Source: Elysia chlorotica
Taxonomy: Eukaryota > Mollusca > Gastropoda > Plakobranchidae
DNA length: 64,000 bases
Direction of reading: 5' to 3'
Assembly (NCBI GenBank): GCA_003991915.1
Contig: RQTK01000006.1
Coordinates: 231,520-295,519 of the forward strand
Shown: positions 1-11,512 of the stretch, piece by piece
Numbering within the stretch: position 1 is the stretch's first letter
Layout of the letters: each line of letters begins with the position of its first letter
Program-made: the position numbers and the translations under genes
Notes under the pieces: model-generated
Database searches by the model: none
Told to the model about the DNA's origin: nothing
The model's input: only the letters and a program-made list of their open reading frames with translations

Positions 1-304
1 GAAAGATAAAATACTTCGATACTGAACAGCAAAGTGCTTCCAAAGGGCGTTGAACAAATTACTGTTCGTTTTATTATCTTTCCATCGTAAGGTTCCCACA
101 CCATGCTAATCAGTTTAATTCACAGTATTGAGTAAAAGTAACACCGCATTGTACATTATTGAAAGTTGAAGTGAGCAGCGACCGTAAACTAATTACTGTA
201 ACTTTTGATAGATCTACCACCAAATTCTCACCTATGGATAATGCAAGACATTGGAACGTAATATGTAAGCTTCTAATTAAATTTACAATTTACATTACTA
301 ATAC

Positions 305-367
<63 letters not shown>

Positions 368-810
368 TCTGAAAATCTCCATAAATCAATCAAAGATTTG
401 CAGTTCCGAAACGGATTCACTGAAGAAAAAAAAGAGTCACTCGGGATATAGATTTCTTTACAGTTCAAATGCAGCAAGCATGTACCTGTGTTATTTTTAC
501 ATAAACAGTTATGCGGTATACAGAAGTGCAACTGTCAGATAACTGTAATGCCCCTAGATAAACACAATGGTACATGAAGCCATTTTATAATCAATATAAC
601 CCCGTATTCCTTAGTACATTTGAGTGAAAGTTAGCGTAAGACTAAGAGTTCATCTATTTTTGTCCCTAAAACTTGCCCAATCCCTTTCCAACTTCGAACT
701 CATACGGTAATTCCTAATTTTTGTTGTAATGATGCTGTTCTGGCGTTAATGATTTCCAGTTACATGTATTGGCGACTGTACTGTAATTCAAACTGATGTC
801 CGTTCAACAG

Positions 811-1112
811 TACCAGGTTCATCTCACAGTCACAGTTACTCCGACGAGTATTCCGGAGATCACCTGTCGTTCCCTTACTCCGGCTCGCCTCACGACACAC
901 AGAGTGGAAAGGAGAAGAGGCACGTTTGTAACAAGTGCCATAAGCGCTTCTCTTTTGTACAGGGTTTGAATAGACACAAGTGGAAATGTGACGGCTCAAG
1001 GATTTGGCCTTGTTCATATTGCGATAAGATATTCTATCGTTCAGACACTCACAAAACGCACGAAAAGATTCACCAGTTTTACTCACCATATTCTACCCAG
1101 CTGAAATTATGA
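811..1112 (+). CDS. zinc-finger terminal exon 1 (lola-like alternative 3' exon)
   Basis: Partial coding exon of 99 complete codons ending in TGA. It follows the acceptor 'cgttcaacag' and begins with two bases (TA) completing a codon split by a phase-1 intron. The N-terminal half is a Ser/His/Tyr-rich linker (about residues 1-39). Two zinc fingers follow. The first is C-x2-C-x12-H-x3-C (a C2HC finger), the second C-x2-C-x12-H-x3-H. A canonical AATAAA lies 176 bases after the stop, as expected of a terminal exon. The finger pair with a C2HC first finger resembles the variable exons of insect lola-type BTB zinc-finger genes, which bind DNA in the nucleus. No start codon fits this exon, so the N-terminus must come from an upstream exon outside the window. 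Gene identity is inferred; the exon itself is well supported. Confidence 0.8.
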
Positions 1113-1287
1113 GTGAAATTGTAGTGCATGTACATGTGTATGTTCTGCTGCAGTAGGTTCTTTGGGCTTTTTGCCTTTAAATTCCCTGTCCAAAAGGTGA
1201 ATTCCTTAACTTAGAGGGGTACATTATGCATTAGGATTATGGAGTCTTGTACATGTATTGTTTAATGTGTTCTAACGTATTAACGAA

Positions 1288-1293
1288 AATAAA
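1288..1293 (+). terminator. poly(A) signal after zinc-finger exon 1
   Basis: Canonical AATAAA 176 bases beyond the stop codon of the first finger exon. Confidence 0.5.
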
Positions 1294-1516
1294 TGGTAAT
1301 TTGGTATAGACCGTATACTATAATTCCAAGAAGTCAATTGCTGCGGGTTGTTTGATCGTTGTATTAATCCTATAGCAGCATAATGGCATATTTGTGTTGT
1401 CAATTGTCCAGCCTTGTTTTGCCCAGGTCCCTTCAACTAAGAATGAGTTTTGATAACGAGACCTAGAGCTTATCAGTATTTGACGGTACATGTTAAATTA
1501 TTATTCTACCAAACAG

Positions 1517-1764
1517 TGGGACCAGAAACTCCGAACTTGCAGATGGAGTCGAGCTCGGGCATGGTTGGCACCACTCGATACATCCACCCGTGCCCCAAGT
1601 GTGGCCGCAGATTCACCAAAGGCTTTAACATGAGAAGACATCTCAAGGGGTGTGCGCAGCAAAACGTTCCTGAGTCCTGCCCCATTTGCCAAAAGTCATT
1701 TGTGAGCATTTATGGTCTAGAGCAGCACATGTCGATAGCACACGCATTTGTTGGGGAAATTTAG
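1517..1764 (+). CDS. zinc-finger terminal exon 2 (lola-like alternative 3' exon)
   Basis: Partial coding exon of 81 complete codons ending in TAG. The acceptor is 'accaaacag', followed by two split-codon bases (TG) and then GGA. After a short Gly/Ser-rich linker containing 'TTRYIH', finger 1 is C-x2-C-x12-H-x3-C and finger 2 is C-x2-C-x12-H-x4-H, ending 'SIAHAFVGEI'. It is the closest relative of the next exon (2262-2542): both share TRYIH, RRFT, an NM-x-RHLK block and an H-M-x-IAH ending, so the two look like sister duplicates. AATAAA signals follow at 2204 and 2216. An ATG lies inside the linker, but the acceptor, the phase match and the open frame upstream favour an internal exon joined to an upstream part rather than a free small gene. 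Confidence 0.8.
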
Positions 1765-2203
1765 ATAAAAATTTACAGCCGCAGCTTACCATTAACCATC
1801 AGGTGAATGGAGGTGTGCTCGCAATAGCAAAGAATGTGTGGTTGTATTATTACAATACAACCAATACCCCCAAAGTATTATTTCAAGTTTATCCATCCCA
1901 ACGCCACTGCGCCGAAACCAAGTTCTGTTACAATGCAAGCCCTAGTGTTACTGGTAGCAGAGGGGAATAACACTCGTGTCATTGAGTTTGAGCCATTTTA
2001 CTGCAATGAAAAAATGCCTAGGCTACAAATATGGGAAATTTTAATATTCAGTGCTCAGCCCAGAACTCTCACCACAACATGCCCCCCCCCTAAAAAAACA
2101 AACAAAGAAACAAAACAAAAACCATAATTATGTTGCCATAACCCTAAGTTCATGTAGTATTATCATGATTAAAAAACAACAACATTCGTTTTATATAACT
2201 TGT

Positions 2204-2221
2204 AATAAATCACTAAATAAA
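2204..2221 (+). terminator. two poly(A) signals after zinc-finger exon 2
   Basis: AATAAA at 2204-2209 and again at 2216-2221, 440 bases past the stop of exon 2 and just before the acceptor of exon 3. Confidence 0.4.
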
Positions 2222-2261
2222 CATTACGTACTCACTTCGACATGGCCTAAAGTGCTGTCAG

Positions 2262-2542
2262 GGGTGGCGAACCTGGACCCAGGACTGGGCCATCAGCGCC
2301 CGGGCTCCAGCATGACCCGCTACATCCACGGGTGCCCGCTGTGCTCTCGCAGGTTCACCACCAAAGGCAACATGGTCCGGCACCTCAAGCTGAAGAAGTG
2401 CACCAGCGCGCCCGACGGCGGAACCGCTAACTCCTGTCAGTTCTGCGACAAAAGCTTCATAACGTCCGACAGCCTGAAGACACACATGGCGATAGCTCAT
2501 CCATTTGCACCTATCGGCACCGGGGTGGGTAAAATCAGTTAA
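2262..2542 (+). CDS. zinc-finger terminal exon 3 (lola-like alternative 3' exon)
   Basis: Partial coding exon of 92 complete codons ending in TAA. The preferred acceptor is 'gtgctgtcag', followed by the split-codon bases GG. An AG ten bases earlier would keep the same phase. Finger 1 is C-x2-C-x12-H-x5-C and finger 2 C-x2-C-x12-H-x4-H. Between them is a short Ala/Gly-rich spacer, and the exon ends 'GTGVGKIS'. The exon is much richer in G+C than the AT-rich sequence around it. It is a sister of exon 2 by sequence. No AATAAA lies close by; the first clear ones are near 3686 and about 4005, so its 3' UTR may be long. Confidence 0.8.
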
Positions 2543-4436
2543 GGGAATCCTCCAGCCGGGAGCTGGGTGGGTCTTCCTCGGCTCCACTGCCCCCCGACAC
2601 AATATTGAAACCGCATGGTTGATAAGTCAACGCTTTAAGTTTAACAGTCGGAGTCAAAGTTAAACCCGAATGGTTGATTTTCTTCTATGCAGACCTTCTG
2701 GGTTTGTTTCGTTTTGTTTGTTTTTCCCTTTTTTTCTAAAACAGTTTCATTTATTTATTTTTGGTATGTGCGTCAGTGTGGGGAGTATTTAGTATACCGG
2801 TAACTAAAGACAGTAAAGTGTACTTGTTGTTCTTCAACTTCTTGTAATTTGTATGTACATGTATTGGACAGTCAGTATTGAACTAAAGCATCAAGTTCAA
2901 TGTTACTTTCTGTACATGCAGTGAATCAGGAAGTTTTTATACATTTGTACATGTACTATAACTATAAGAATGGCTATTCATTGTGTATGAACGTTGTGCA
3001 TTACAATTTAAATGATTTAGAGAAAATGAAAATTAACTGTTATTAAATTCGTTTGGTCGTGTAATGTGTTTAAAATTGTACTGTCTAGAACTGCCCGGTC
3101 GGGGTCTACTGATTTTGTTTTATTTCTTATTTTAAATAACCCGCTTCAGACAAGTTCCTTTGGTTCTAATTTAGATGTCGTGAGATTTTGTTTGATTTTA
3201 CATGTAATTGAGAACAAGTGCTCTCTAATGTACTACTACTTCTTTTTTTCTTCTAATGTGTAGATTACAGTGTGTCATCGAAGATATGATCACATTTTAA
3301 TGCCGTTTCTATCTTTTATCAACAATTATAATTACATGTATATCTTTTATTTCTTAGACTTGGCTGCGCAGATGAATGGTTTGAAAACAACTGTTGTTAT
3401 AAATTTAATAGTAAATGTATACGTTTTAGTGCCCGAGCAATATGTATTTATACATTGAATGTTTATACATGTAAAAGATTTTCCATAAATCTTTGTTTTA
3501 TACCTTTGCCATTGCTTGTTGACATTGATTCTGAGCGTTGCATAAAATTTTGGATCGAATACAATCATGTTATAATCTAAACTTAGACTTCATCTCACCA
3601 ACACTGTTTAGTCCATAAGTGTAATGCATGACATGATTCTCCATTTCATTTTAAGAGTCTTTTCCACATACATGATTGTTACATCAATAAAAATTAATGT
3701 ACAATTTAATTCAATATGCCTTGCGTTATCCCTCGTTTGTTTTCGTTTAAAAAAGTCAAATTCTTACATGCTATATACTATTTTAGCGCAATGTATCTTT
3801 GCCTAACTTAGGCTGATATTTTTTTTATTTTTGTGTGTTTTTGTGTGTGTGATGATGCAGAATTGTATTGTTGTTTTGTTGTTGTTGTTGTTGTTGCTGC
3901 TTTATATGGGATTATTGGTACATTTGTAAAAACAACAATCATGCTATCAAGTATCATGTGTCTGAGAGAAGAAGAAGGTGGACAGAGAGGCATCCATTCC
4001 TTGATGTTAATAAAATTTGAGACAAAATTGACACTGCTGTTAGTGATACTGAAGAATATATGTAAAAATCTAATAAAAATGTAATAGCTTAGAATTTCAA
4101 TTAATAAGAAATGGAATAATACCAGCCATCGATTTGTAGACGGCGTGGACAAATGAAAATTAACCACTTCCAACAAAAACAGACAAGCCCGTCAAGAAAA
4201 TTACATACGTACATCAATAACTTAAAATGTCGGTTTGAGGACGTATTTGCTGCCTTAAAAACGGGTTTTAAATAAATAACCAAAAAGGCAAAAAAATGCC
4301 CACTTTAAGTTATAATTATTGTTTGTAAAAAATTTTTAAAAAGCTTCTTTTCACCGCAAGAGGAGGCTTTGAACATAGACGTAATATATACATTGGCTTT
4401 TGTAAGTAAATGTGCATGTATGTAACTGCAGGATCT
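2543..4436 (+). other. probable 3' UTR/intron sequence after zinc-finger exon 3
   Basis: AT-rich sequence with no recognisable exon or finger motif. AATAAA occurs at 3686-3691 and again near 4005. A short (GTT)n run sits near 3875. The open frames here are low-complexity and show no family resemblance. Confidence 0.4.
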
Positions 4437-4437
4437 A

Positions 4438-4475
<38 letters not shown>

Positions 4476-4503
4476 ACTACTACTACTAATAATAATAATA
4501 AAA
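4437..4503 (+). repeat. compound trinucleotide microsatellite
   Basis: (CTA)n, then (CTG)n, (CTA)n and (ATA)n, immediately followed by the motif 'agtggtctccgccc' that also occurs at about 33056. Confidence 0.85.
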
Positions 4504-4711
4504 GTGGTCTCCGCCCAAGGACCCGTTCCTCGGGAGACAAGAAAGAAGTTGCTGGTTCTAACGGGATACGAAAATGAGCACTATGACAGTAATCGGTCCT
4601 CAAAGAATAGCGCTCTTAGTTTTATTTTGTTTTTTGTTGTTGTTTTTGTTTTGTTTTTTGTTGTTTAGTTGTTGTTTTTTTTGTTTTTTTTGTTTTTTTT
4701 TTTTTTTTTTT

Positions 4712-6293
4712 TGGGGGGGGGGGGGTTGCTGTTTTTGTTGTTGTTTTTGGTGTTTTTTTTTTGTTCTTTTGTGTGCTGTTGTTCTTTATTCATTCTAACT
4801 CTTGACCTTCAGTTTCTTATTTTAAAGCATTAAAAGATCGAGACAAAAACACAGCCAATACAACAGCCTGCAAAATGCGTAGATTTGTAAAGTTAAGCAA
4901 TCTTTGTTACGTGAAAACGAACTCCACTCTTTGTTTAACATCCTAGTTCATTTACACACACACCCCTTAAAACAACAACAACAACGGAATCTAAGAGAGA
5001 GGTGATTATTATGGTCAAAATTTACTGACTTTGACTGAAGCAATAGGAAAAAAAGCAGGAACGTGTACATGTATCTCTATCGTTAGAGGCTGCTCGCTCT
5101 AACCTTGGGCCCACTCATCCTAGAGGGAGAGAAATGTCGCGGGAAAGAGAGAGAGAGAAAAAGTGGACGAAGATGGAAGAGAGAAAGAAAGGAGGAAATG
5201 AGAAAGGGGGAGAGATAGGAAAAATAGGGAGATTAGAGAGGCGGTGAGAGAGAAATAAAGAAGAGAGACGGTGAAACTGAAAAGATGACTCGGAGAGAGA
5301 GAGAGAGGTGGAGGAAAAGAAGAAAAAATGAGAGCTAAAGAAACGAAGACGCGGAGGGGCGAGAGAGCGTAAGAAAAATGAGAGATAGAGTACCGTAAGA
5401 GAGAGTGTGTGTGACGTGAGAGAAAGAGGAGCAGATGAAGAGAGAGAGAGAGAGAGAGAGAGAGCCCTCTTCAGAGTCAGTTCACAATTTAGTGATTGAC
5501 ACAGTTGTTGAGCAACCGAGAGGAGTGCTGGGCAGGATTAAAACATTAACTACTTTTCGAATGGTCACCTTTACTTCTCAATGATTGGAATTGAATACCT
5601 ACCCACTCTGGCGTAAAGAAACAACACTGATTTCCACCTATGATTTTTATTCGAGGGCAGGCCCTCTTAGAGGGGTAGGGGTTTACTAATGTTTGTTAAC
5701 AAAGAGTATAAGCAACCGTATAATAGTTTGTAAGTTGTAGCTCTGATATGTACCTGTAGAGTATAGGAAAACGAGGCTTGCGCTACAAGGCGTCGCTTGG
5801 CTGAAGTTTTATACTAGCACTAGCAGCGTAACCCACAAGTCGACTTGTAGCTTTCTTGATTGTTTTTATTTTCAGTTTAAACAGCGTGGATGTAGATCGA
5901 ATCAAATCTAGATCTAGGTCCCTTTTGTGAATGCTAATAGTATTACAGGGGTTGCGGTAACAGTAAAAAGGAAATTCCAATAAGAGTTCAAGTACCGGTA
6001 TTAAGTAGTCCAACCTTGAAAGACTTGAGGCTGAAGCAAGGGCCTTTTTATGTTTTGTACAGATATTTTCTCAATGCGCCTTTTCTTCGTATTTCATTTT
6101 CAAGATAGATTAACCTACAAAGTAAGGTGTCTAATAATATAATATACAAAGTAAGGTGTATGTGACCCATTTGCTGATGATCTACGATGATACCAAGATT
6201 TTAGCTAGTTTTATAAACTTAACTATATCATGCCCAACATTTATATGTGACATTAGTACATTACATTACCTTTCAGTTTATTTTTTAAATTGA
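4712..6293 (+). repeat. tandem duplication of 1.6-1.7 kb, copy 1
   Basis: Runs from a G-run followed by 'ttgctgtttttgttgttg' to 'tttattttttaaattga'. The same order of landmarks recurs in the next 1.67 kb: 'agatcgagacaaaaacacag', a purine-rich (GA)n-like block (about 5130-5465), 'ggcgtaaagaaacaacactg', 'aggcttgcgctacaaggcgt' and 'tacaaagtaaggtgt'. The two copies differ by scattered substitutions and small indels. No convincing coding region is visible. The copy lies inside the intron between zinc-finger exons 3 and 4. Confidence 0.85.
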
Positions 6294-6294
6294 A

Positions 6295-6352
<58 letters not shown>

Positions 6353-6360
6353 GTAATAAT
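6295..6360 (+). repeat. (AAT)n microsatellite between the tandem copies
   Basis: About 20 uninterrupted AAT units separating the two long direct repeats. Confidence 0.95.
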
Positions 6361-6385
6361 AATAGTTGTTTGTTTGTTTGTTTGT

Positions 6386-6642
6386 TTTTTTGGGGGTGGG
6401 TTGCTGTTTTTGTTGTTGTTGTTGTTTTTCTGTTCTTTTGTGTGTTGTTGTTTTTTATTCATTCTAACTCTTGGCCTTCAGTTCCTTATTTTAGAGCATT
6501 AAAAGATCGAGACAAAAACACAGCCAATACAACAGCTTTCAAAATGCATATATCTGTAAAGTAAAACAATCTTTGTTACGTGAAAACGAACTCCTCTCTT
6601 TGTTTAACATCCTAGTTCATTTAGACACACACACCCCTTAAT

Positions 6643-6673
<31 letters not shown>

Positions 6674-7163
6674 CGGAATCTAAGAGAGAGGTGATTATTA
6701 TGGTCAAATTTTACTGACTTTGACTCAAGCAATACGAAAAAAAAGCAGGAACGTGTACATGTATCTCTATCGTTAGAGGCTGCTCGCTCTAACCTTGGGC
6801 CCACTCATCCTAGAGGGAGAGAAATGTCGCGGGAAAGAGAGAGAGAGAAAGAGTGGACGAAGATGGATGAGAGAGAAAGAAAGGAGGAAATGAGAAAGGG
6901 GGAGAGATAGGAAAAACATATGGAGATTTGAGAGGCGGTGAGAGAGAAATAAAAACAGATAGAGAAATAAAGAAGAGAGAGGGTGAAACTGAAAAGATGA
7001 CTCGGAGAGAGAGAGAGGAGGAAAAGAAGAAAAAATGAGAGATAAAGATAAACTAAAGAAATGAAGACGCGGAGGGGCGAGAGAGCGTAAGAAAAATGAG
7101 AGATAGAGTACCGTAAGAGAGAGTGTGTGTGACGTGAGAGAAAGAGGAGGAGATGAAGAGACT

Positions 7164-7201
<38 letters not shown>

Positions 7202-8058
7202 CCTCTTCAGAGTCAGTTCACAATTTAGTGATTGACACAGTTGTTGAGCAACCGAGAGGAGTGGTGGGCAGGATTAAAACATTAACTACTTTTCGAATGG
7301 TCAAGTCACCTTTACTTCTCAATGATTGGAATTGGATACCTACCCACTCTGGCGTAAAGAAACAACACTGATTTCCACCTATGATTTTTATTCGAGGGCA
7401 GGCCTTCTTAGAGGGGTAGGGGTTTACTAACGTTTGTTAACAGAGAGTATAAGCAACCGTATAATAGTTTGTAAGTTGTAGCTCTGATATGTACCTGTAG
7501 AGTATAGGAAAACGAGGCTTGCGCTACAAGGCGTCGCTTGGCTGAAGTTTTATACTGTACTACTACTAGCACTAGTAGCAGCGTAACCCACAAGTCGACT
7601 TGTAGCTTTCTTGATTGTTTTTATTTTCAGTTTAAACAGCGTGGATGTAGATCGAATCAAATCTAGATCTAGGTCCCTTTTGTGAATGCTAATAGTATTA
7701 CAGGGGTTGCGGTAACAGTAAAAAGGAAATTCCAATCAATAAGAGTTCAAGTACCGGTATTAAGTAGTCCAACCTTGAAAGACTTGAGGCTGAAGCAAGG
7801 GCCTTTTTATGTTTTGTACAGATATTTTCTCAATGCGCCTTTTCTTCGTATTTCATTTTCAAGATAGATTAACCTACAAAGTAAGGTGTCTAATAATATA
7901 ATATACAAAGTAAGGTGTATGTGACCCATTTGCTGATGATCTACGATGATACCAAGATTTTAGCTAGTTTTATAAACTTAACTATATCATGCCCAACATT
8001 ATGTGACATTAGTACATTGTATATTACATTACCTTTCAGTTTATTTTTTAAATTGAAT
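6386..8058 (+). repeat. tandem duplication of 1.6-1.7 kb, copy 2
   Basis: Direct repeat of copy 1 with the same landmarks in the same order, again ending 'tttattttttaaattga' before the sequence diverges. It differs by a longer (ACA)n run near 6640, an added 'gatagagaaataaa' near 6957, and a longer (GA)n run near 7167-7198. Confidence 0.85.
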
Positions 8059-9420
8059 ACACCTAGCAAACATTCTGTTTCGTCACTATTCAGTCGAAGT
8101 TCCTTTGCAATTATCCCGTTTTCTACTTCCTTAATACAAACTTCAAGTTTTCTATATAGCCCAGGGAAATCTGATGGTAAAACTGATTGATAAAGTTTAG
8201 TATCACCCGTTTACTTTTATAAGCAAATTGGCTCACATCAGATAATCGAACGGCCTTACTCAGTCAAATGTCTTAAAACATTCTTAATTTGAATACAACT
8301 TTCTCTAGAATCTTTGATATGAATAGACGGTTTGATAAAGGCTTATAGTTTCTCAAATCATACCTTTACGGTGGAGTGATTGAAATGTTTTGATACAAAT
8401 TACAACGCCAGAGGCTAGAGTACACAATATGGAAACAGTTTAAAAGTTACAGTCGTATTCTTGAACTTGGAGACTATTCTAAATAAGTACATGTACATGT
8501 ACATAGTTACTAATATGTTCCTTTTCTTTTTTATTGACAAAAGATGATGATCCCTTTTCTTTGCATTTCCACTTCTTTATGCCACTGTTCTGTGCCGGTA
8601 TTACAAGTCATGTGATTTGTAAAAGTGTTTAAAGAAAAGACTAGGAAAAAAAAAACGAAAAACATCCCCAACATCACTTTCAAAACAAAAGACTTAGAAA
8701 GTAGGCTGCAATAGCACTCTTCAGATTTTGGACTCTAGGTTCTTAAAAAGTCAATAGTTTCAAGTATAGTACAATAACTTGACCCATCGCTTCAATAAGT
8801 GTAAAGTTTGATGTCATTTGAACGTGTACAGTTGTCTATAGAGGCCGGGTACCCTAGTACTTAGTAGAAGAAACATTACAATTTGATGACGTGGAGGAAA
8901 TAGGCAGAGCAACTGGCTAAAGTAGAATTTGTGTATTTTTCCAACCTACATTATGGGTGCCCATTGAGACAATATTCTGTAAAAACTAAGTGTACTGTAA
9001 AGCCTAGATTAAGAGAAACGTGGGTTTAATTACATGTATTGTAATATTATGTAGTGAATATATATAACGCAAACAACACTTTCTTCAATTACTGTACTAA
9101 GGAAAGGAAACGATCCCCTTTACGATTTAAAATGTGGCGTCAAAACAAACACAGAAACAAACAATAAAAAACATTGAAAATGTCTTTATCTTATGTTTAA
9201 GTTATAAGTCACAGGATTGGTCATAACGTGATGTATATCAACGTAGAGAAAGATAAATCTTATTCTTATCATTGTTGTTGTTGTTGTTGCTGTTATTACT
9301 GTCGTTGTTTATTGTTGTTGTTGTTGTAATTCTCATTCTTCTTTTTTTCTTTTTCTTCTTCTTCCTCTCCTAAACCTCATTTTGTTCTCATGAATTGCGA
9401 AAAATGGCCCCACACAGCAC
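8059..9420 (+). other. intronic AT-rich sequence
   Basis: No exon, finger motif or recognised repeat is seen, apart from short (GTT)n runs near 9270-9330. It lies in the intron between zinc-finger exons 3 and 4. Confidence 0.4.
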
Positions 9421-10400
9421 TAACATACAACACTATAATTTATACACTAACTGTTCACGCCCTTTCCATTCAGAAGACCTTTCTCTGAGCAAAGATCCAT
9501 CCATCAGGAACTGTGCTTTGTAGCGTTGGCGAACATTTTCCAATCCATTGTTGCTTTTTAGTGCCTCCGTCTCTTTGCCTATGAGTCACTTTTCTAGTTC
9601 GTCCATTATCTTTCCTTTTTTAGTTTTACCCTGTTGCGCTTCATTTATTCTAGTTGTCAAAAAATGTTCCAGCTTTTCTCTTCTCATCACATGTCTAAAA
9701 CAAATTTACTAAGGTCTAATAATTGATTTTACATGTAGCGGTACATATTAGAAGCTATCTTTTTGTTTTAGTTTCCCGTAGAGCTAGGGCTGTTTCATTA
9801 TAGGGTCTACTTCTTTGCTGTCTACCAGATTCTGAGCGTTTGACCGAGGAACGACATACATGTAGCTGTTTTCTCTATATTTTTGGTGGTGTCCGAACCT
9901 CGCATTCATACAGTAGTATGGGTTCCATATAGCACTGAAGGGCTCTAGCTTTTTTTTTCCTGCACGGAGATGAAATAACTACTATTTGTTGAGACTGCTT
10001 TTATTTTTATTTTCCAGAAACTCTTTTATGTCTGCTCTTTTCTTAATATTTCAGTGTAATTCCTTCCATCGCAAACATTTGAATTGGTCACGGTTGTTTG
10101 ATCGTAGTTCTTTTGATAGAAATTTTTTTCTCTAGAGTTCCTTATTGCAACTGATGGATATTACTTGCCTTTTGACATATACCTCCAGCCCTTTCTTATG
10201 ATCTCTTCTTTAACAATGCCCAACACTCATCACTATTTCCTGCGATGAGTGCAGTGTCACCGGTACATCTCATATTGGCGAAGATAGGGAGAAAAGAAAT
10301 ACTATACAAATTTAATAAATTATCTACATTATATAAACAACAAGTAACTGATGTAGTTGATGAGGAATACAACCCCCCACTCCTCTCTTTTTCACTCACT
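9420..10400 (-). mobile_element. decayed LINE fragment (reverse transcriptase C-terminal part)
   Basis: Read on the minus strand, short frames broken by stops and shifts resemble the 3' half of a non-LTR retrotransposon. At about 10200-10275 is 'GDTALIAGNSDE', matching the YADDTALIA region around the polymerase Asp pair (the YADD itself is degraded). Near 9930 is 'ALQCYMEPILLYECEV', matching the conserved LLYGCE motif. Near 9690 is 'RREKLEHF', matching the C-terminal RREKLEHL region. It is clearly dead. It lies in the intron just upstream of zinc-finger exon 4. Clade is not certain. Confidence 0.6.
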
Positions 10401-10402
10401 GG

Positions 10403-10407
<5 letters not shown>

Positions 10408-10456
<49 letters not shown>

Positions 10457-10458
10457 AA
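10408..10458 (+). repeat. (CT)n microsatellite before zinc-finger exon 4
   Basis: A (CT)n tract about 120 bases upstream of the exon 4 acceptor. Confidence 0.9.
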
Positions 10459-10577
10459 TAGCTAATAATGTGGCCTGTAAAACACTCACTATTGTAACTG
10501 TAAGCTTATGTTTCTTCGTTGCTTCCGCACTTAAATCCAAACTTCTGACACAAGGTTTGTCATAATTGCCTCTACAG

Positions 10578-11089
10578 GCGGGTGGAAGTCGGCGCAAGGG
10601 TGGTCCACGAGAATCGGTAAGCGCCGCCATGGAAAGTCTCGCCTCGGCTACCAAGTCAACTCGGGCTCAACACCCTCAGTAAAACGTGCACCTCCAGGAG
10701 CCTCTGACTCGGAGGTTTATTTTGCGGAGCAGAACGGAGGACCCACTCCCGAACCCATGGCGGTACCAGAAGACGACGGTTCAAACAATCAAAATTCTGA
10801 GCAAGTGGAGGCAGACTATTTCTCCGCGGAGTTGGCTGGTTCACACGAAGATAACTCCGCGGGGCGGTTTCTGTGTCATCACTGCAGCAATTCCTACAGC
10901 GACAGGCGTGGGCTCAAGAGGCATCTGGACAAAGTCAGCGGGAAACACTACCAGTGTGAGATCTGTTTCAAGACGTTCTCCAGAAACGATGTCTACAGGC
11001 GTCACGTGAAGCTGGTCCACGCCAGATTTTACAGGTCCCAGGGAGGCGACAGTTTTTACTGTGATTTAACCGTAAGACAATTGGTGTAA
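10578..11089 (+). CDS. zinc-finger terminal exon 4, with long linker
   Basis: Partial coding exon of 169 complete codons ending in TAA. The acceptor is 'gcctctacag', followed by the split-codon bases GC, the same phase as the other finger exons. It is the longest of the set. The first 100 or so residues form a linker with a basic start (a KRRHGK cluster near residue 14, a possible nuclear localisation signal) and then a long acidic, Asn/Glu-rich stretch. Finger 1 is C-x2-C-x12-H-x7-H, an unusually wide His spacing. Finger 2 is C-x2-C-x12-H-x4-H. An AATAAA lies at 11507. An internal ATG at 10757 is in frame, but starting there would discard a frame that is open right back to a good acceptor. 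Confidence 0.75.
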
Positions 11090-11506
11090 CAATTTTGAAA
11101 TGTAGTTTTATCAGAGACTTAATATTTAGTTAGACATTTCACAAAAACAGCTCACTGAGAGCGTGGCGGGTGGTCACTCTATTGTTGGAATTAAGGCGTT
11201 TGAGCAATGTTGACACTGAGTTTTCACTATGGTTTAAAGAAGGAAGCATCCACCTTGATCATCTCAAGTCATATGCGCAAAATCCTCGCCGCGAAAACTC
11301 CATTTCACACTCTCTGGTTTATTATTAAATTATTCCGTGAAGACTTATTGCAAATTAATGTAAGCTTAGACCGGGACAGTTCCGAGGAAAGTAAAAATAA
11401 TAATAATGACAGTAAAGTTAAACCTTCTGCTACAGTCTTAATCATAAATACATTACTATTATATATATCGTTGAAAAGACCCCGAGGCTTTACTATTATT
11501 TGTGGT

Positions 11507-11512
11507 AATAAA
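11507..11512 (+). terminator. poly(A) signal after zinc-finger exon 4
   Basis: AATAAA 418 bases past the stop of exon 4. Confidence 0.4.

Noticed and set aside
5783-7735. Pair of similar minus-strand frames in the 1.6 kb duplication, taken first as a small gene family
   Set aside because: They are identical only because the DNA is duplicated; the peptide has no domain, no clear start context and differs at its ends by indels.
4712-8058. The two long direct copies as LTRs of a retrovirus-like element
   Set aside because: Only a microsatellite lies between them, with no internal coding region, and the ends lack TG...CA.
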